Of a stretch of 64,000 nucleotides of DNA, positions 19,708-29,055 are shown piece by piece. Positions within the stretch are counted from its first letter, which is position 1, and each line of letters opens with the position of its first letter. Origin of the DNA: Bacteroidota bacterium (GTDB taxonomy: Bacteria > Bacteroidota > Bacteroidia > Flavobacteriales > Flavobacteriaceae); assembly GCA_947447375.1 (NCBI GenBank), contig CANFJB010000003.1, forward strand, positions 1-64,000. Direction: 5' to 3'. Position numbers and translations under genes: made by a program. The notes beneath the pieces are model-generated. The model ran no database searches. It was not told the origin of the DNA and saw only the letters and a program-made list of their open reading frames with translations.

Positions 19708-21054
19708 ATGGAAATAGTTATCAAATTAGGTCAGTTTTTAATGAGTTTGTCATTGCTGATTGTACTTCATGAATTAGGACATTTTATTCCTGCCAAATTA
19801 TTCAAAACTAGAGTAGAGAAATTCTATTTATTTTTTGATATCAAATATTCCTTACTAAAAAAGACTATTGGTGGTACAGAATACGGAATTGGGTGGTTGC
19901 CGCTTGGTGGTTACGTGAAAATTTCAGGTATGATCGATGAAAGTATGGACAAGGAACAAATGGCATTGCCACCTCAACCATGGGAATTCAGATCGAAACC
20001 GGCATGGCAACGTTTAATAATAATGCTTGGTGGGGTGACAGTAAATTTCATTTTAGCTTTTATTATTTATATCGGGATGACCTTCTTTTACGGAGAATTA
20101 TACATTTCCAATAGCGATATTAAAGACGGTGTTTGGGTTACTAATCCTGTAATTGAAAAATCAGGTTTAAAAACTGGAGATAAAATTATTTCAGTTGATG
20201 GAGTTAAAATTAATCGCTACAATGAAATAAATGAGAAAATCCTTCTTGGAAAACAAGTAATTGTTGAAAGAAATGGCGCTGAACAAAAAGTAGATTTGCC
20301 TGTAGATTTCATTAACCAATTGATGAATGGCAAAAAAATATCAGTTGTTGAACTTCGTTTGCCATTTATTGTTTCGGGGGTAGAAGAAAATTCTGCAAAT
20401 AAAAATTCCGTTCATGAAAAAGACATTATCACTAGTTTTAATGGTATTCCTGTTCAATATGCTGACCAAGTGGTTGCCGCTGTAAAAGAGTTGAAAGGGA
20501 AAACAGTTCCAGCAATTATTAAAAGAGACAATCAAGAAGTTGCAGTTTCAATTGTAGTTAACGATAGCGCAAAAATGGGAATTCATTATGCTAGTAAGCT
20601 TCCAATTGATAATTTAGAGAAATTAGGATTGTATCCAATTCGTAAACAAACTTATGGCTTTTTTGAGTCGATTCCTGTGGGAATTGAGCGAGGAAAAGAC
20701 CAGCTAGTTGGATATTGGAAACAATTACAAATGATATTTACACCAAGTACAGGTGCCTATAAAGGAGTTGGAGGATTCAAAGCAATTTTCGATATTTTCC
20801 CTGCCTATTGGAGTTGGGAAGCGTTTTGGAGCATTACCGCTTTGTTGTCAATTATGCTTGGAGTGATGAATTTATTGCCTATTCCTGCTTTGGATGGAGG
20901 TCATGTACTGTTTTTATTATATGAAATAATTAGCCGTAGAAAACCGAGTGATAAATTCATGGAAAACGCCCAAATGGTTGGTTTTGTATTACTTATCTCG
21001 TTATTGCTTTTTGCAAATGGGAACGATATTTATAAGGCAATTGTTGGGAAGTAA
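19708..21054 (+). CDS. rseP: RIP metalloprotease RseP (site-2 protease)
   Basis: 448 residues. The zinc motif HELGH lies in the first transmembrane helix (about residues 20-25). Periplasmic PDZ-like domains span about 130-330, and the LNLLPIPALDGGH motif in the later helix supplies the third zinc ligand Asp. It cleaves membrane-embedded anti-sigma factors or signal-peptide remnants within the inner membrane. Length and topology are normal. Confidence 0.93.
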   Translation: MEIVIKLGQFLMSLSLLIVLHELGHFIPAKLFKTRVEKFYLFFDIKYSLLKKTIGGTEYGIGWLPLGGYVKISGMIDESMDKEQMALPPQPWEFRSKPAWQRLIIMLGGVTVNFILAFIIYIGMTFFYGELYISNSDIKDGVWVTNPVIEKSGLKTGDKIISVDGVKINRYNEINEKILLGKQVIVERNGAEQKVDLPVDFINQLMNGKKISVVELRLPFIVSGVEENSANKNSVHEKDIITSFNGIPVQYADQVVAAVKELKGKTVPAIIKRDNQEVAVSIVVNDSAKMGIHYASKLPIDNLEKLGLYPIRKQTYGFFESIPVGIERGKDQLVGYWKQLQMIFTPSTGAYKGVGGFKAIFDIFPAYWSWEAFWSITALLSIMLGVMNLLPIPALDGGHVLFLLYEIISRRKPSDKFMENAQMVGFVLLISLLLFANGNDIYKAIVGK

Positions 21055-21082
21055 TTTTTTTTAGAATTTTATTTCAAATTAT

Positions 21083-21112
21083 TTGCAAAAAAGATTATTT
21101 ACCTTATATTTG
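21083..21112 (+). promoter_or_regulatory. tRNA-Asn promoter
   Basis: TTG at 21083-21085, exactly 19 bases, then TATATTTG at 21105-21112: a perfect fit to the Flavobacterium consensus, 26 bases before the tRNA. Confidence 0.75.
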
Positions 21113-21138
21113 CAACCGCTTTAAAAGGCAACCCGCCT

Positions 21139-21212
21139 TCCTCCTTAGCTCAGTTGGTTAGAGCATCTGACTGTTAATCAGAGGGTCCTTGGTTCGAGCC
21201 CAAGAGGGGGAG
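21139..21212 (+). tRNA. tRNA-Asn (GTT)
   Basis: A 74-base cloverleaf. Acceptor TCCTCCT pairs with AGGGGGA, discriminator G. The D-arm contains AGCTCAGTTGGTTAGAGC. The anticodon stem-loop TCTGACTGTTAATCAGA has anticodon GTT. The T-arm is CTTGG-TTCGAGC-CCAAG. CCA is not encoded. Confidence 0.96.
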
Positions 21213-21252
21213 CAAAACAAAACCCGATACGAAAGTGTCGGGTTTTTTTGTG
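21205..21252 (+). repeat. 48-bp direct repeat, copy 1 (tRNA-Asn tail plus terminator)
   Basis: Begins with the last eight bases of the tRNA (AGGGGGAG) and runs through the terminator. Exactly repeated at 21646-21693, 441 bp away, with the small membrane-protein gene between the copies. Confidence 0.9.
21219..21250 (+). terminator. Terminator after tRNA-Asn
   Basis: Stem AACCCGATAC / GTGTCGGGTT with loop GAAA, then a T-run. It forms part of the 48-base repeat copied at 21646-21693. Confidence 0.85.
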
Positions 21253-21312
21253 TTTAATCGTTTGCAAAATTAACGCCTATTAATTATTTTTGATAAACTA
21301 ATACACATAACT

Positions 21313-21555
21313 ATGAAAACACCTTTTAACAAATTTCTTTACATTGGATTTTTACTTTTAGGATTGTTCCAGGCATTTTTCTCTAAAGATTATATGCAAG
21401 CTACAGCTTCATTAGGTATTGGATTGGCATTTGACCCATTCGACCAAGAACAAAAGTGGAATGACAGACCAACTTGGCAAAAAGCCGTCTTAATCATTCA
21501 TCTAGGATTAGTAGCCGCTATGTTTGGTTTCGGAATTGGGCAGAATGACAAGTAA
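21313..21555 (+). CDS. Small two-helix membrane protein, copy 1
   Basis: 80 residues: Met-Lys-Thr start, hydrophobic helix about 9-23 (LYIGFLLLGLFQAFF), a conserved polar middle with DPF, EQKWNDRPTWQKA, a second helix about 58-76, and a short charged tail. No family is recognised. A second copy at 29056-29298 matches at 69 of 80 residues by my count, which shows that the protein is real and under selection. The gene lies between two exact copies of the tRNA tail/terminator. Its upstream TTAATTATTTTTGATAAAC is shared with the other copy and may be the promoter region. Confidence 0.8.
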   Translation: MKTPFNKFLYIGFLLLGLFQAFFSKDYMQATASLGIGLAFDPFDQEQKWNDRPTWQKAVLIIHLGLVAAMFGFGIGQNDK

Positions 21556-22077
21556 ACATCCTGCAAATTGACACGAAGCCTATCTGTTTAATTTCAAAAT
21601 AATTGAATAAGCATTCATCGCATTAAAATTATAACTTTCACCAATAGGGGGAGCAAAACAAAACCCGATACGAAAGTGTCGGGTTTTTTTGTGGACATTC
21701 TTGGGCGAATACTTTATCCCGAAGTAACGAAGCGAAAGCGGGAAGCCCAATAGGGAACTAAAAGGCCAGCAGCAATGTTGGACTTTTTTTGTTTAACCAA
21801 ATTAAACAAAGTTTAGATAATAATTAAAATCACATAATATTAATTCTAAATCCATGAATAAAGTGTAAACAAAAAGTTAAACCTATATAAAATTTAGAAT
21901 TATAAAATTAAAACTTTACAATTATTTAAACCATTAAATTACAATAAACTAACTTAAATAAAGATAAAGCAGAAATAATGTCTTCTTTAAAATTAATTAA
22001 AATTATTAAATCATTATGCTATAGTAAATAGTTATTTTTTTAATAGCTCTACTTTTAAATTTGTGAAAATTATAGTG
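21556..22077. other. Intergenic region before the TonB receptor
   Basis: Contains the second 48-bp repeat (21646-21693), another terminator-like hairpin with T-run near 21760-21790 preceded by CCCAATAGGGAACT, and then about 280 bases of very AT-rich DNA with no reading frame of note. A box TAAATTTG at 22056-22063 lies too close to the start to be a confident promoter. Confidence 0.6.
21646..21693 (+). repeat. 48-bp direct repeat, copy 2
   Basis: Exact copy of 21205-21252, including eight bases of tRNA end and the terminator, but with no tRNA in front of it. The bases just before it (TTTCACCAAT) only loosely resemble a T-arm. Confidence 0.9.
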
Positions 22078-24864
22078 ATGCAAACTAAAAATAATTTTCT
22101 ACTTTCTATAGTACTTGTAATTTTTCCTTTTTTTAGCCTTATTTATGCTGGTGAAATAAAAGGGAAAGTAATTGATAGCTCTACAAATGAACCCGTAATT
22201 GGCGCTAAAGTTTTTATAACAAACAAATTTTTTGGCTTTTCTGGCTTTGATGGTAGTTATTCTATAAAGAATGTTCCAGATGGAACGTATAAAGTTGTTT
22301 GTAGCAATATGGGATTTTCTAATCAAGAAAAATCGGTTGTTTTAAATTCTTCAGTCGTGTTATTAAATTTCAATATTCAGGAAAATCAAACCTCTCTTAG
22401 AGAAGTGTTGATAGCTGTCAAGCAAAATAAAGAAGGAGAAAAATATTCGATGGAAAGAGAAAAAAATTCTCAAAATATTTTAAACGCCATTAGCGCAAAA
22501 ACCATTCAATTATTGCCAGACATTACTACTGCAGGAGTTTTGCAACGAATGTCAGGGGTGTCATTAGAGCGAACTAGTACTGGTGAAGCTAGATTTGCTA
22601 TTATAAGAGGGATGGATAAAAGGTACAATTACACACTTGTAAATGGGATAAAAATTCCAAGTCCGGATGATAAGTTTCGTTATGTTCCAATGGATATGTT
22701 TCCTGCCGATTTATTGGAACGATTAGAAGTAATTAAAGCATTAACTCCAGCTATGGAAGGGGATGCTATAGGAGGAGCAATGGATTTAATAATGAAAAAT
22801 GCGCCAGATAAATTGACTATAACTGCAAATGTTGCTGCAGGATTCAGTCAATTTATTAACGAAAATGGCTATGAAAATTTTGATAAAAAAGTAATTAATA
22901 GTAGATCCCCAGCACAAATTAATGGTTCAAATTATATTGCTACGCCCAATGATTTTACCTATAAAAACTTTAATTATATTAGAAAAAGTTTGCCATTAAA
23001 TACGAGTATTGGATTTTCTGTAGGAAATCGTTTTTTAAAAGATAAAAAACTAGGCTTTATTGTAGCAACTAGTTATCAAAATCAATATAAAGGATCGAAT
23101 AGCACTTGGTTTAAACCAGAAAATCAGCCTTCACCAGGAAATGTTCCTGCGTTTACAGATCTTTATTCTAGAAAGTACAACACAGAACAAACTCGTTATG
23201 GGATACATTCTAAGTTAGATTTTATTTTAAATAATAGAAATAAAATAATTCTTTATAATGTGTATTTAAATTCCGAAGAAACTCAAAATCGAAAATCGAT
23301 TGATACTAGTTTATCAATTGGAAGATCAGGAGTTGGTACAGGAAACACTTATAAAATATACCGGTCTAGATATGTCAATCAAAGTATTTACAATAGTACT
23401 TTGCAAGGGGAACATATATTAAATGATCATCTAAACCTTGATTGGTCTGCGGTATATTCTTTAGCCAAAAGTGCTACGCCAGATTGGTCTGAATACCAAA
23501 CAGTAGAACGAGTTGGGTTTGACATCAATCACAACCAAACGGTTACACCACCAGTTTTAAATATTCCATTTTACAGAATCTGGATGGCTAACTCGGACAG
23601 AGACCAAGCAGGCTACTTAAATTTAAAATATAAAAGAGAAATATTTAACAAACCAATGGTTCTATCCACCGGAGGACTTTATAGAAGTAAATCAAGAAGT
23701 AATAATTATGATGAATATAATTTAATTCCTAATTCATCATCTACTGGTGAAGCAATTCCTTTTGATGGTAATTTAACTCCTGATAAATTTCATTTTAATG
23801 GCAATTCAGCAGCACAAGGAAGTCCGAATAATGCTTTAAATTATACAGCAACCGAAAAAATCGCTGCTTATTATATTCAAGGTGATATTCAATTTAATGA
23901 TGCTCTTTCGATTTTAAGTGGGTTCCGAATAGAAAACACAACACAAACATGGAAAACAGCTCAAGACGCAACAATAATTGCTGGAGCGATTGGATCAAAA
24001 ACGTATACAGATATTCTTCCAAGTTTACATATTAAATACAAACTGAGCGACAAAGAGAATCTGAGGTTTTCCTATTTCGGAGCCATAAATAGACCCGGAT
24101 TCTACGAATATATTCCCTTTAAAATAGATGACGAAGACTTTAATTTGAGTGGAAATCCAGATTTGAAACACGCAATAGCGTCTAACTTTGATTTTAGATA
24201 CGAACTTTTCCCAAAAGGATTAAATCAATTATTGATAGGAGGTTTTTATAAAAACATACAAAACCCAATTGAATCTGCAATTTCATTTTCAGGAACTTCT
24301 AGCGCTACTTTAAAACCATTAAATTTTGGTACTGCTACAAATTATGGGATTGAGGTAAATATGGCCAAGTATTTTGGAAAATTTGGAGTAAGTGCTAATT
24401 ACACCTATACTAATTCAAAAATTACAACTAGTAAATTATTTTACAACAGTTCCTATGTTAGCGAAGAAACAACGCAATCAAGACCACTACAAGGGCAATC
24501 GCCACATATTGGTAACGTGTCATTATTGTATAAAAATCAAAAAATAGGTTTTGATATTCAATTAGCTTATGTCTATACAGGTGAAAAAATTGTATTGGTT
24601 TCTCCGTATAAAGATCTAGATTATTGGCAAAAAGGAATGTCTCAGCTTGATTTTTCATTAGAAAAAAGGGCTTTTAACTATTTTACTTTTTATAGCAAAA
24701 TAACCAATATTTTGAATACTCCTATAATAGTTCAAATTTTGAAGCCGAATATTTATACCACAGGAAATTTTGCGTTGCCAAATCAAACCGATTCTAATAG
24801 AGTTACGGTACAAAAAGATTTGTATGGGCAAAATTTCACTTTTGGGATGCGTTATAAATTTTAA
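22078..24864 (+). CDS. TonB-dependent receptor with carboxypeptidase-like regulatory domain
   Basis: 928 residues from ATG 22078, preferred to the GTG codons at 22063 and 22075 because it gives a compact signal peptide (MQTKNNFLLSIVLVIFPFFS). A CarboxypepD_reg-like domain (GKVIDSSTNEPVIGAKVFIT) follows. The plug domain lies at about 125-240 (GVLQRMSGVSLERTSTGEAR), and then a long beta-barrel ending FTFGMRYKF. It imports a substrate across the outer membrane using TonB energy. It is not followed by a SusD gene; instead a beta-helix lipoprotein follows 33 bases later. Substrate unknown. Confidence 0.9.
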   Translation: MQTKNNFLLSIVLVIFPFFSLIYAGEIKGKVIDSSTNEPVIGAKVFITNKFFGFSGFDGSYSIKNVPDGTYKVVCSNMGFSNQEKSVVLNSSVVLLNFNIQENQTSLREVLIAVKQNKEGEKYSMEREKNSQNILNAISAKTIQLLPDITTAGVLQRMSGVSLERTSTGEARFAIIRGMDKRYNYTLVNGIKIPSPDDKFRYVPMDMFPADLLERLEVIKALTPAMEGDAIGGAMDLIMKNAPDKLTITANVAAGFSQFINENGYENFDKKVINSRSPAQINGSNYIATPNDFTYKNFNYIRKSLPLNTSIGFSVGNRFLKDKKLGFIVATSYQNQYKGSNSTWFKPENQPSPGNVPAFTDLYSRKYNTEQTRYGIHSKLDFILNNRNKIILYNVYLNSEETQNRKSIDTSLSIGRSGVGTGNTYKIYRSRYVNQSIYNSTLQGEHILNDHLNLDWSAVYSLAKSATPDWSEYQTVERVGFDINHNQTVTPPVLNIPFYRIWMANSDRDQAGYLNLKYKREIFNKPMVLSTGGLYRSKSRSNNYDEYNLIPNSSSTGEAIPFDGNLTPDKFHFNGNSAAQGSPNNALNYTATEKIAAYYIQGDIQFNDALSILSGFRIENTTQTWKTAQDATIIAGAIGSKTYTDILPSLHIKYKLSDKENLRFSYFGAINRPGFYEYIPFKIDDEDFNLSGNPDLKHAIASNFDFRYELFPKGLNQLLIGGFYKNIQNPIESAISFSGTSSATLKPLNFGTATNYGIEVNMAKYFGKFGVSANYTYTNSKITTSKLFYNSSYVSEETTQSRPLQGQSPHIGNVSLLYKNQKIGFDIQLAYVYTGEKIVLVSPYKDLDYWQKGMSQLDFSLEKRAFNYFTFYSKITNILNTPIIVQILKPNIYTTGNFALPNQTDSNRVTVQKDLYGQNFTFGMRYKF

Positions 24865-24897
24865 TAATTAACAATTAACCTTTAAATAAATCAAACA

Positions 24898-26310
24898 ATG
24901 AAAAACAAATTAAATTTAGGAATAATTGCTTTAGCGGTAATCGCTTTATCCTCTTGTAGTAATAAAGATGAAGTGTCAACACCAGAATTTAAAGCAGGAG
25001 CAATTATTACAGGGCAAACACTTTCAGGAAGTGTAAAAGGAACAATGGAATCTGGTAAAACGTATTATTTTGATTCAAAAGTAACTATTAATGCTAATGA
25101 TACTTTGGTAATGCAAAGTGGTGTTAAATTATTAGCAACAAATCCAGCGGCAGAGCTGATTGTAAAAGGAGTTTTTATTTCTTTGGGAACAAAACAAAGA
25201 CCAAATTGGATTACAGGTCAAGCAGCAGATTTAAATCCTGGTGCTTATAAATTGACGACATTGCAAGATCCTAATACTGATCCAGGTTTAATGCCAACTG
25301 GAAAATTGTGGGGAGGAATTCAATGTGAATCTACTTGCTCTTTATTAGATATCAAATGGACTCATTTAGATTTTGCAGGAGGAACTGCTGACGCATTAAA
25401 TGTGAACCAAGGGTATGTTGTAGGAGCTCTATTATTCAATATTATGTTTCAAAATCCTAATGGAATTCTAATTTTAGAAGATTCTTGGATTTATGGAACT
25501 TCGTCGGATGCTGTTCGTGTCAATGGAGGAAAAGTTCACATTATGAGAAATACAGTTGAAAAACTGGCTTACAACGATGGTGATGGCTTCAATGTAAAAA
25601 ATTCAAGTGTTGGTGATATGGCTTATAACTTAATCATAGGAACTGCTAAAGGGGGTACTAAAGTGTCTAACAAAGGGACTTATGGAAGTGTACAAACTCA
25701 AATACATATGTATAACAATACTTATGTTTCTGGAGGTTTTAGAAGTATCGATCCAGATCGTGGAGCTAATGCAAATATTGAGCAAGGGGCCAAAGGTAAA
25801 GTATACAATAATCTTTTTGTTAACTGTAGAACGGGATTGCGTATCCTAGAAAATCCTGCTGCCGACTTTGCTAATTGTTTTTATGGTAATAACTTAAGCT
25901 ATGGTGATACTGCAGCTATTGTAAATGAGTTTTATCCAGCAACTCATGCTACAGCTCCTCAAACTACAGATATTCCTAATCCAACATCATTTTATCCTGG
26001 ATTTCCAAGTACTTACACTTTAGGTCAAGTTTATTCAGCACCACAGTTAGTTGGTCAAAATAATCCAAAATTTGTTAATTTTCCTTTGCCGGTTCCTGTT
26101 ATAGGTAGTTTGTCATTGTATAACTTTCAAGGATCTTATGACTTTCATTTAGCTGCAGACTCACCAGCTATTGGAAAAGGAAACACGAATTTTTCTGCTA
26201 TAAATGCAACAGCTTCATTAACAAATCAGTATTTAAAAGCAACTGTTACGCCTCCAAGTGTTGACTTAGGTGCTTTTCCTAAAGACGGTACAGGAAACCA
26301 ACACAACTAA
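24898..26310 (+). CDS. Lipoprotein with right-handed parallel beta-helix
   Basis: 470 residues. The lipobox LSSCS follows a hydrophobic signal (about residues 6-20), so it is a lipoprotein, perhaps surface exposed. From about residue 70 onwards short repeating beta-strand segments (for example GVKLLATNPAAELIVKGVF, NTVEKLAYNDGDGFNVKN) match right-handed parallel beta-helix proteins. No clear lyase or hydrolase residues are identified. It sits 33 bases after the TonB receptor and is presumably its partner, capturing or processing the substrate. A strong hairpin follows it. Confidence 0.75.
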   Translation: MKNKLNLGIIALAVIALSSCSNKDEVSTPEFKAGAIITGQTLSGSVKGTMESGKTYYFDSKVTINANDTLVMQSGVKLLATNPAAELIVKGVFISLGTKQRPNWITGQAADLNPGAYKLTTLQDPNTDPGLMPTGKLWGGIQCESTCSLLDIKWTHLDFAGGTADALNVNQGYVVGALLFNIMFQNPNGILILEDSWIYGTSSDAVRVNGGKVHIMRNTVEKLAYNDGDGFNVKNSSVGDMAYNLIIGTAKGGTKVSNKGTYGSVQTQIHMYNNTYVSGGFRSIDPDRGANANIEQGAKGKVYNNLFVNCRTGLRILENPAADFANCFYGNNLSYGDTAAIVNEFYPATHATAPQTTDIPNPTSFYPGFPSTYTLGQVYSAPQLVGQNNPKFVNFPLPVPVIGSLSLYNFQGSYDFHLAADSPAIGKGNTNFSAINATASLTNQYLKATVTPPSVDLGAFPKDGTGNQHN

Positions 26311-26330
26311 TAAATTAAGTTAAGTTTTTT

Positions 26331-26371
26331 AAAATACTATCAAGGAAAGTCTATTTCCATGATAGTATTTT
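26331..26371 (+). terminator. Hairpin between the beta-helix and phosphoesterase genes
   Basis: Arms AAAATACTATCA / TGATAGTATTTT with an inner GGAAA / TTTCC stem. Near-perfect, followed by AATTTATAG rather than a long T-run; may be a terminator or an mRNA-processing hairpin. Confidence 0.6.
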
Positions 26372-26405
26372 AATTTATAGTCATTCCATCTTTTTTAATT
26401 TTTTT

Positions 26406-27578
26406 ATGAAAAATATAAGTAAAAAAGTCAACTTTTCGTACAGAAATTTAATTAAAATTATACCATTACTTTTTTTAACGGTTAGTATTAGTTCGTGTAA
26501 AGTTAGAGAGAAAGACATAGTGCATTTTATCTATACTTCAGACCCCCATTTTGGGACAACTATTCCTGAATTTAGAGGAAATGTAAATGTTTCTGCAAAA
26601 ATTGTTAATCAAGCAATGGTAGAAAAAATGAATACATTACCAACACTTAAATTTTCTAATGATGATGGAGTAAACGCTGGGAAAATTATTAGTTCCGTAG
26701 ATTATTTAATAATTACTGGAGACATTGCCAATCGGGAAGAAAAAGGAATACAAAATGCTAAAAAATCGTGGAATGAATTTGTAGAAACGTATTTGAATGG
26801 CATCACTTTAAAAAATAAAAGTGGAGAAAAAACCCAATTTCTCCTTTTACCAGGAAACCATGATGTGTCTAATGCCATAGGTCATTTTAAAATAAATGCT
26901 CCAATTGATAATACATCAATGGTCGAAATTTATAATTATATGTTTCCAAATTCGCCTAAAAACTCAGCAACATTTAATTACAAAACAGACAAAATCCATT
27001 ATTCAAAGGATATTCAAGGCATTCATTTTGCATTTATTAATATTTGGCTAGATTCTGAAGAGCGAATCTGGTTAGAAAATGATTTAAAATCAGTTAGTAG
27101 TTCAACACCCGTGCTTTTGTTTGTCCATGATCAACCTGAGGTAGAATCTAAACATTTTACAAATCCTAATGGTAATCACGACATCAACAGCATTGATAAA
27201 TTTGAAAATCTTTTGGTCGATGAATTTAAAGACGGGAAAAATATTAAAGATGAAAGTGTAATAGAGCAACGAGAATTTGTCGATTTTTTAAAGTTACATA
27301 AAAATATAAAAGTCTATTTTCACGGAAATGACAACGAAAATAGATATTTTGAATATCAAGGCCCTGATAAAGATATTAACTTGAAGATAATTCAGGTAGA
27401 CTCGCCTATGAAAGGTAATTTTTCGAGAACTAATGAGAAATTATTATCCTTTCAGTTTGTTTCTATTAACACCAAAATGAAGATAATAACAGTTCGGGAA
27501 TGTCTTTGGAATACCGATTTAGAAAATCCAAACAGTCCTATTGTTTTTGGAAAAAGCACGACTTTCAGTTTAAAATGA
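26406..27578 (+). CDS. Metallophosphoesterase lipoprotein
   Basis: 390 residues with a lipobox-like SSC after a hydrophobic segment (IPLLFLTVSISSC). Calcineurin-type metal motifs in order: SDPHFG, ITGDIANR, PGNHDVSN, VHDQPE and FHGNDNEN. The last motif, normally GH-x-H, reads HGND here, so one ligand is atypical. It is probably an exported phosphomonoesterase or phosphodiesterase. Its position behind a TonB receptor and beta-helix lipoprotein suggests use of a phosphorylated substrate; that is inference. The gene ends in a terminator. Confidence 0.8.
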   Translation: MKNISKKVNFSYRNLIKIIPLLFLTVSISSCKVREKDIVHFIYTSDPHFGTTIPEFRGNVNVSAKIVNQAMVEKMNTLPTLKFSNDDGVNAGKIISSVDYLIITGDIANREEKGIQNAKKSWNEFVETYLNGITLKNKSGEKTQFLLLPGNHDVSNAIGHFKINAPIDNTSMVEIYNYMFPNSPKNSATFNYKTDKIHYSKDIQGIHFAFINIWLDSEERIWLENDLKSVSSSTPVLLFVHDQPEVESKHFTNPNGNHDINSIDKFENLLVDEFKDGKNIKDESVIEQREFVDFLKLHKNIKVYFHGNDNENRYFEYQGPDKDINLKIIQVDSPMKGNFSRTNEKLLSFQFVSINTKMKIITVRECLWNTDLENPNSPIVFGKSTTFSLK

Positions 27579-27608
27579 AACCCGATACGAAATTATCGGG
27601 GTTTTTTG
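27577..27608 (+). terminator. Terminator after the metallophosphoesterase gene
   Basis: Stem CCCGATA / TATCGGG followed by GTTTTTTG. Its sequence is close to the terminator in the 48-bp tRNA-tail repeat. Confidence 0.8.
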
Positions 27609-27624
27609 TGTTTATTTGAAAACA

Positions 27625-28032
27625 CTATTTCTCAACATAAAACTTAAAATTATCTAAAATCATTTGCCACCCTTTTTTTTGAAGTTCTAAAGGATTTTCC
27701 GTTTCGGGGTCAAATTTTTCTGTTATTATAGTTTCGTTGTCTAAAAATTCAAATATTACCGCCATTTTTCTTCCATCGCCCAATACTATTTGAAGATATC
27801 TTCCTTTTTCAATATTCACATAAGTCCCCCAAAAATCAAAGCTGAAACTTTCGTCTTTTGCTGACATCAAATAATGAAATTCTCCTCCAATTACTAAATT
27901 ATTTTCTGCTTTTGGACAATGCCAATCATTACTTGCAAAATTCCAATTGACAATGTGGTTCGGAGAAGTCCAACATTCCCAAACTTTACTTATTGGAGCT
28001 TTAATGATTGATTTAACTTCTATTTGTTGCAT
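27625..28032 (-). CDS. SRPBCC / AHSA1-type domain protein
   Basis: 135 residues from the ATG at 28032, preferred over the upstream start (28104) because the family begins MQQIEVKSIIKAPISKVWE; the 24 residues before it are hydrophobic and unlike the family. Typical START-like features are PISKVWECWTSPNHIVNWN, GGEFHYLMSAKD and FEFLDNETIITEKFD. Small cytosolic ligand-binding domain, ligand unknown. Convergent with the phosphoesterase gene. Confidence 0.8.
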   Translation of the reverse strand: MQQIEVKSIIKAPISKVWECWTSPNHIVNWNFASNDWHCPKAENNLVIGGEFHYLMSAKDESFSFDFWGTYVNIEKGRYLQIVLGDGRKMAVIFEFLDNETIITEKFDPETENPLELQKKGWQMILDNFKFYVEK

Positions 28033-28249
28033 TTTTATATAATTATTTGATACAAATCTATTAAATATGACAATAATAATCAAAATGTTTTTTATTGTAA
28101 TCATGTTAGTTTAGTGCAGTTTTTCTTATGGTTACATAAATTATCATCTCATCAAATTTGTAAATTTCTCCAATAGTTGGTACAAAAGTCATTCATAAAT
28201 GCTAGACTTTTTTTGTTTATATTTGTGATTATCTTAAAATTTAATCCAC

Positions 28250-28840
28250 ATGAAAATAGCAATTATTATTATTTCAATTTTATTATTAATTGTAATAGTG
28301 CAAATTTATTTGTCCAGAAGCACTAAGCTAACAGAACAACACAATTACAAGGTAATTAAGAAATTTGACAAATTTGAAATAAGAAAATATGATGCCGCCT
28401 TGTTTTCAAGTGTAAAACTCAACAAGAAAGGATATAAAGAAAGCTCAAGCGAGGGTTTTAGAATATTGGCTGGGTATATTTTTGGAGATAATGACGCCAA
28501 GGAAAAAATCGCAATGACATCACCCGTAGTTATGGGACTAGGAGATTCTTCTAAAATGATGTTTATGGTTCCAAAAAATTATAATTTGAAAAATTTACCA
28601 AATCCTAATAACAATAAAATAGTTTTTGAAAAAGAAGAAGTAAAAATTATTGCCGCTATTCGCTTTGATGGGTGGGCAGATGATGAAAAAATAGAAAAAT
28701 ATAAGACTATTTTAATGAATGAATTAGCCAATGAAAAATTAAATTTTATCAATAAATTTTCTTTTCTAGGGTACAACCCCCCATATGAAGTTATGAATAG
28801 ACGAAATGAAATTGTTGTTGAGTTAATTAACTACAACTAG
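28250..28840 (+). CDS. SOUL-family haem-binding protein
   Basis: 196 residues. An N-terminal hydrophobic helix (about 3-22) serves as signal anchor. The SOUL domain follows with FDKFEIRKYDAALFSSV, KIAMTSPVV and MMFMVPKNY motifs, the usual blocks of the family. SOUL proteins bind haem or related tetrapyrroles; a periplasmic or membrane-anchored location is likely. It stands alone between repeat-rich segments. Confidence 0.88.
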   Translation: MKIAIIIISILLLIVIVQIYLSRSTKLTEQHNYKVIKKFDKFEIRKYDAALFSSVKLNKKGYKESSSEGFRILAGYIFGDNDAKEKIAMTSPVVMGLGDSSKMMFMVPKNYNLKNLPNPNNNKIVFEKEEVKIIAAIRFDGWADDEKIEKYKTILMNELANEKLNFINKFSFLGYNPPYEVMNRRNEIVVELINYN

Positions 28841-28930
28841 TAATTCAACAAAAACCACTTAATAGTTTTTGACCATTACTTCATTGATATTAAGATAATT
28901 GAACAGGCAACCAAATAATTAAATTTTAGC

Positions 28931-28997
28931 TTCCTTTAATAGGGGCAGGGGAGCTACTAAAGTAAAGCCTTTACAAAAAGTAGCGGCTTTTTGTGAT
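28931..28997 (+). terminator. Terminator-like hairpin with tRNA-tail-like flank
   Basis: AATAGGGGCAGGGGAGCTAC is followed by AAAGCC ... GGCTTTTTG. It resembles the tail-plus-terminator arrangement before copy 1 of the small membrane-protein gene, but the sequence is not identical. Confidence 0.45.
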
Positions 28998-29055
28998 TAT
29001 AGTTCTTGTAAAATTAAGTTTTGTTAATTATTTTTGATAAACAATTGATGCCCCT

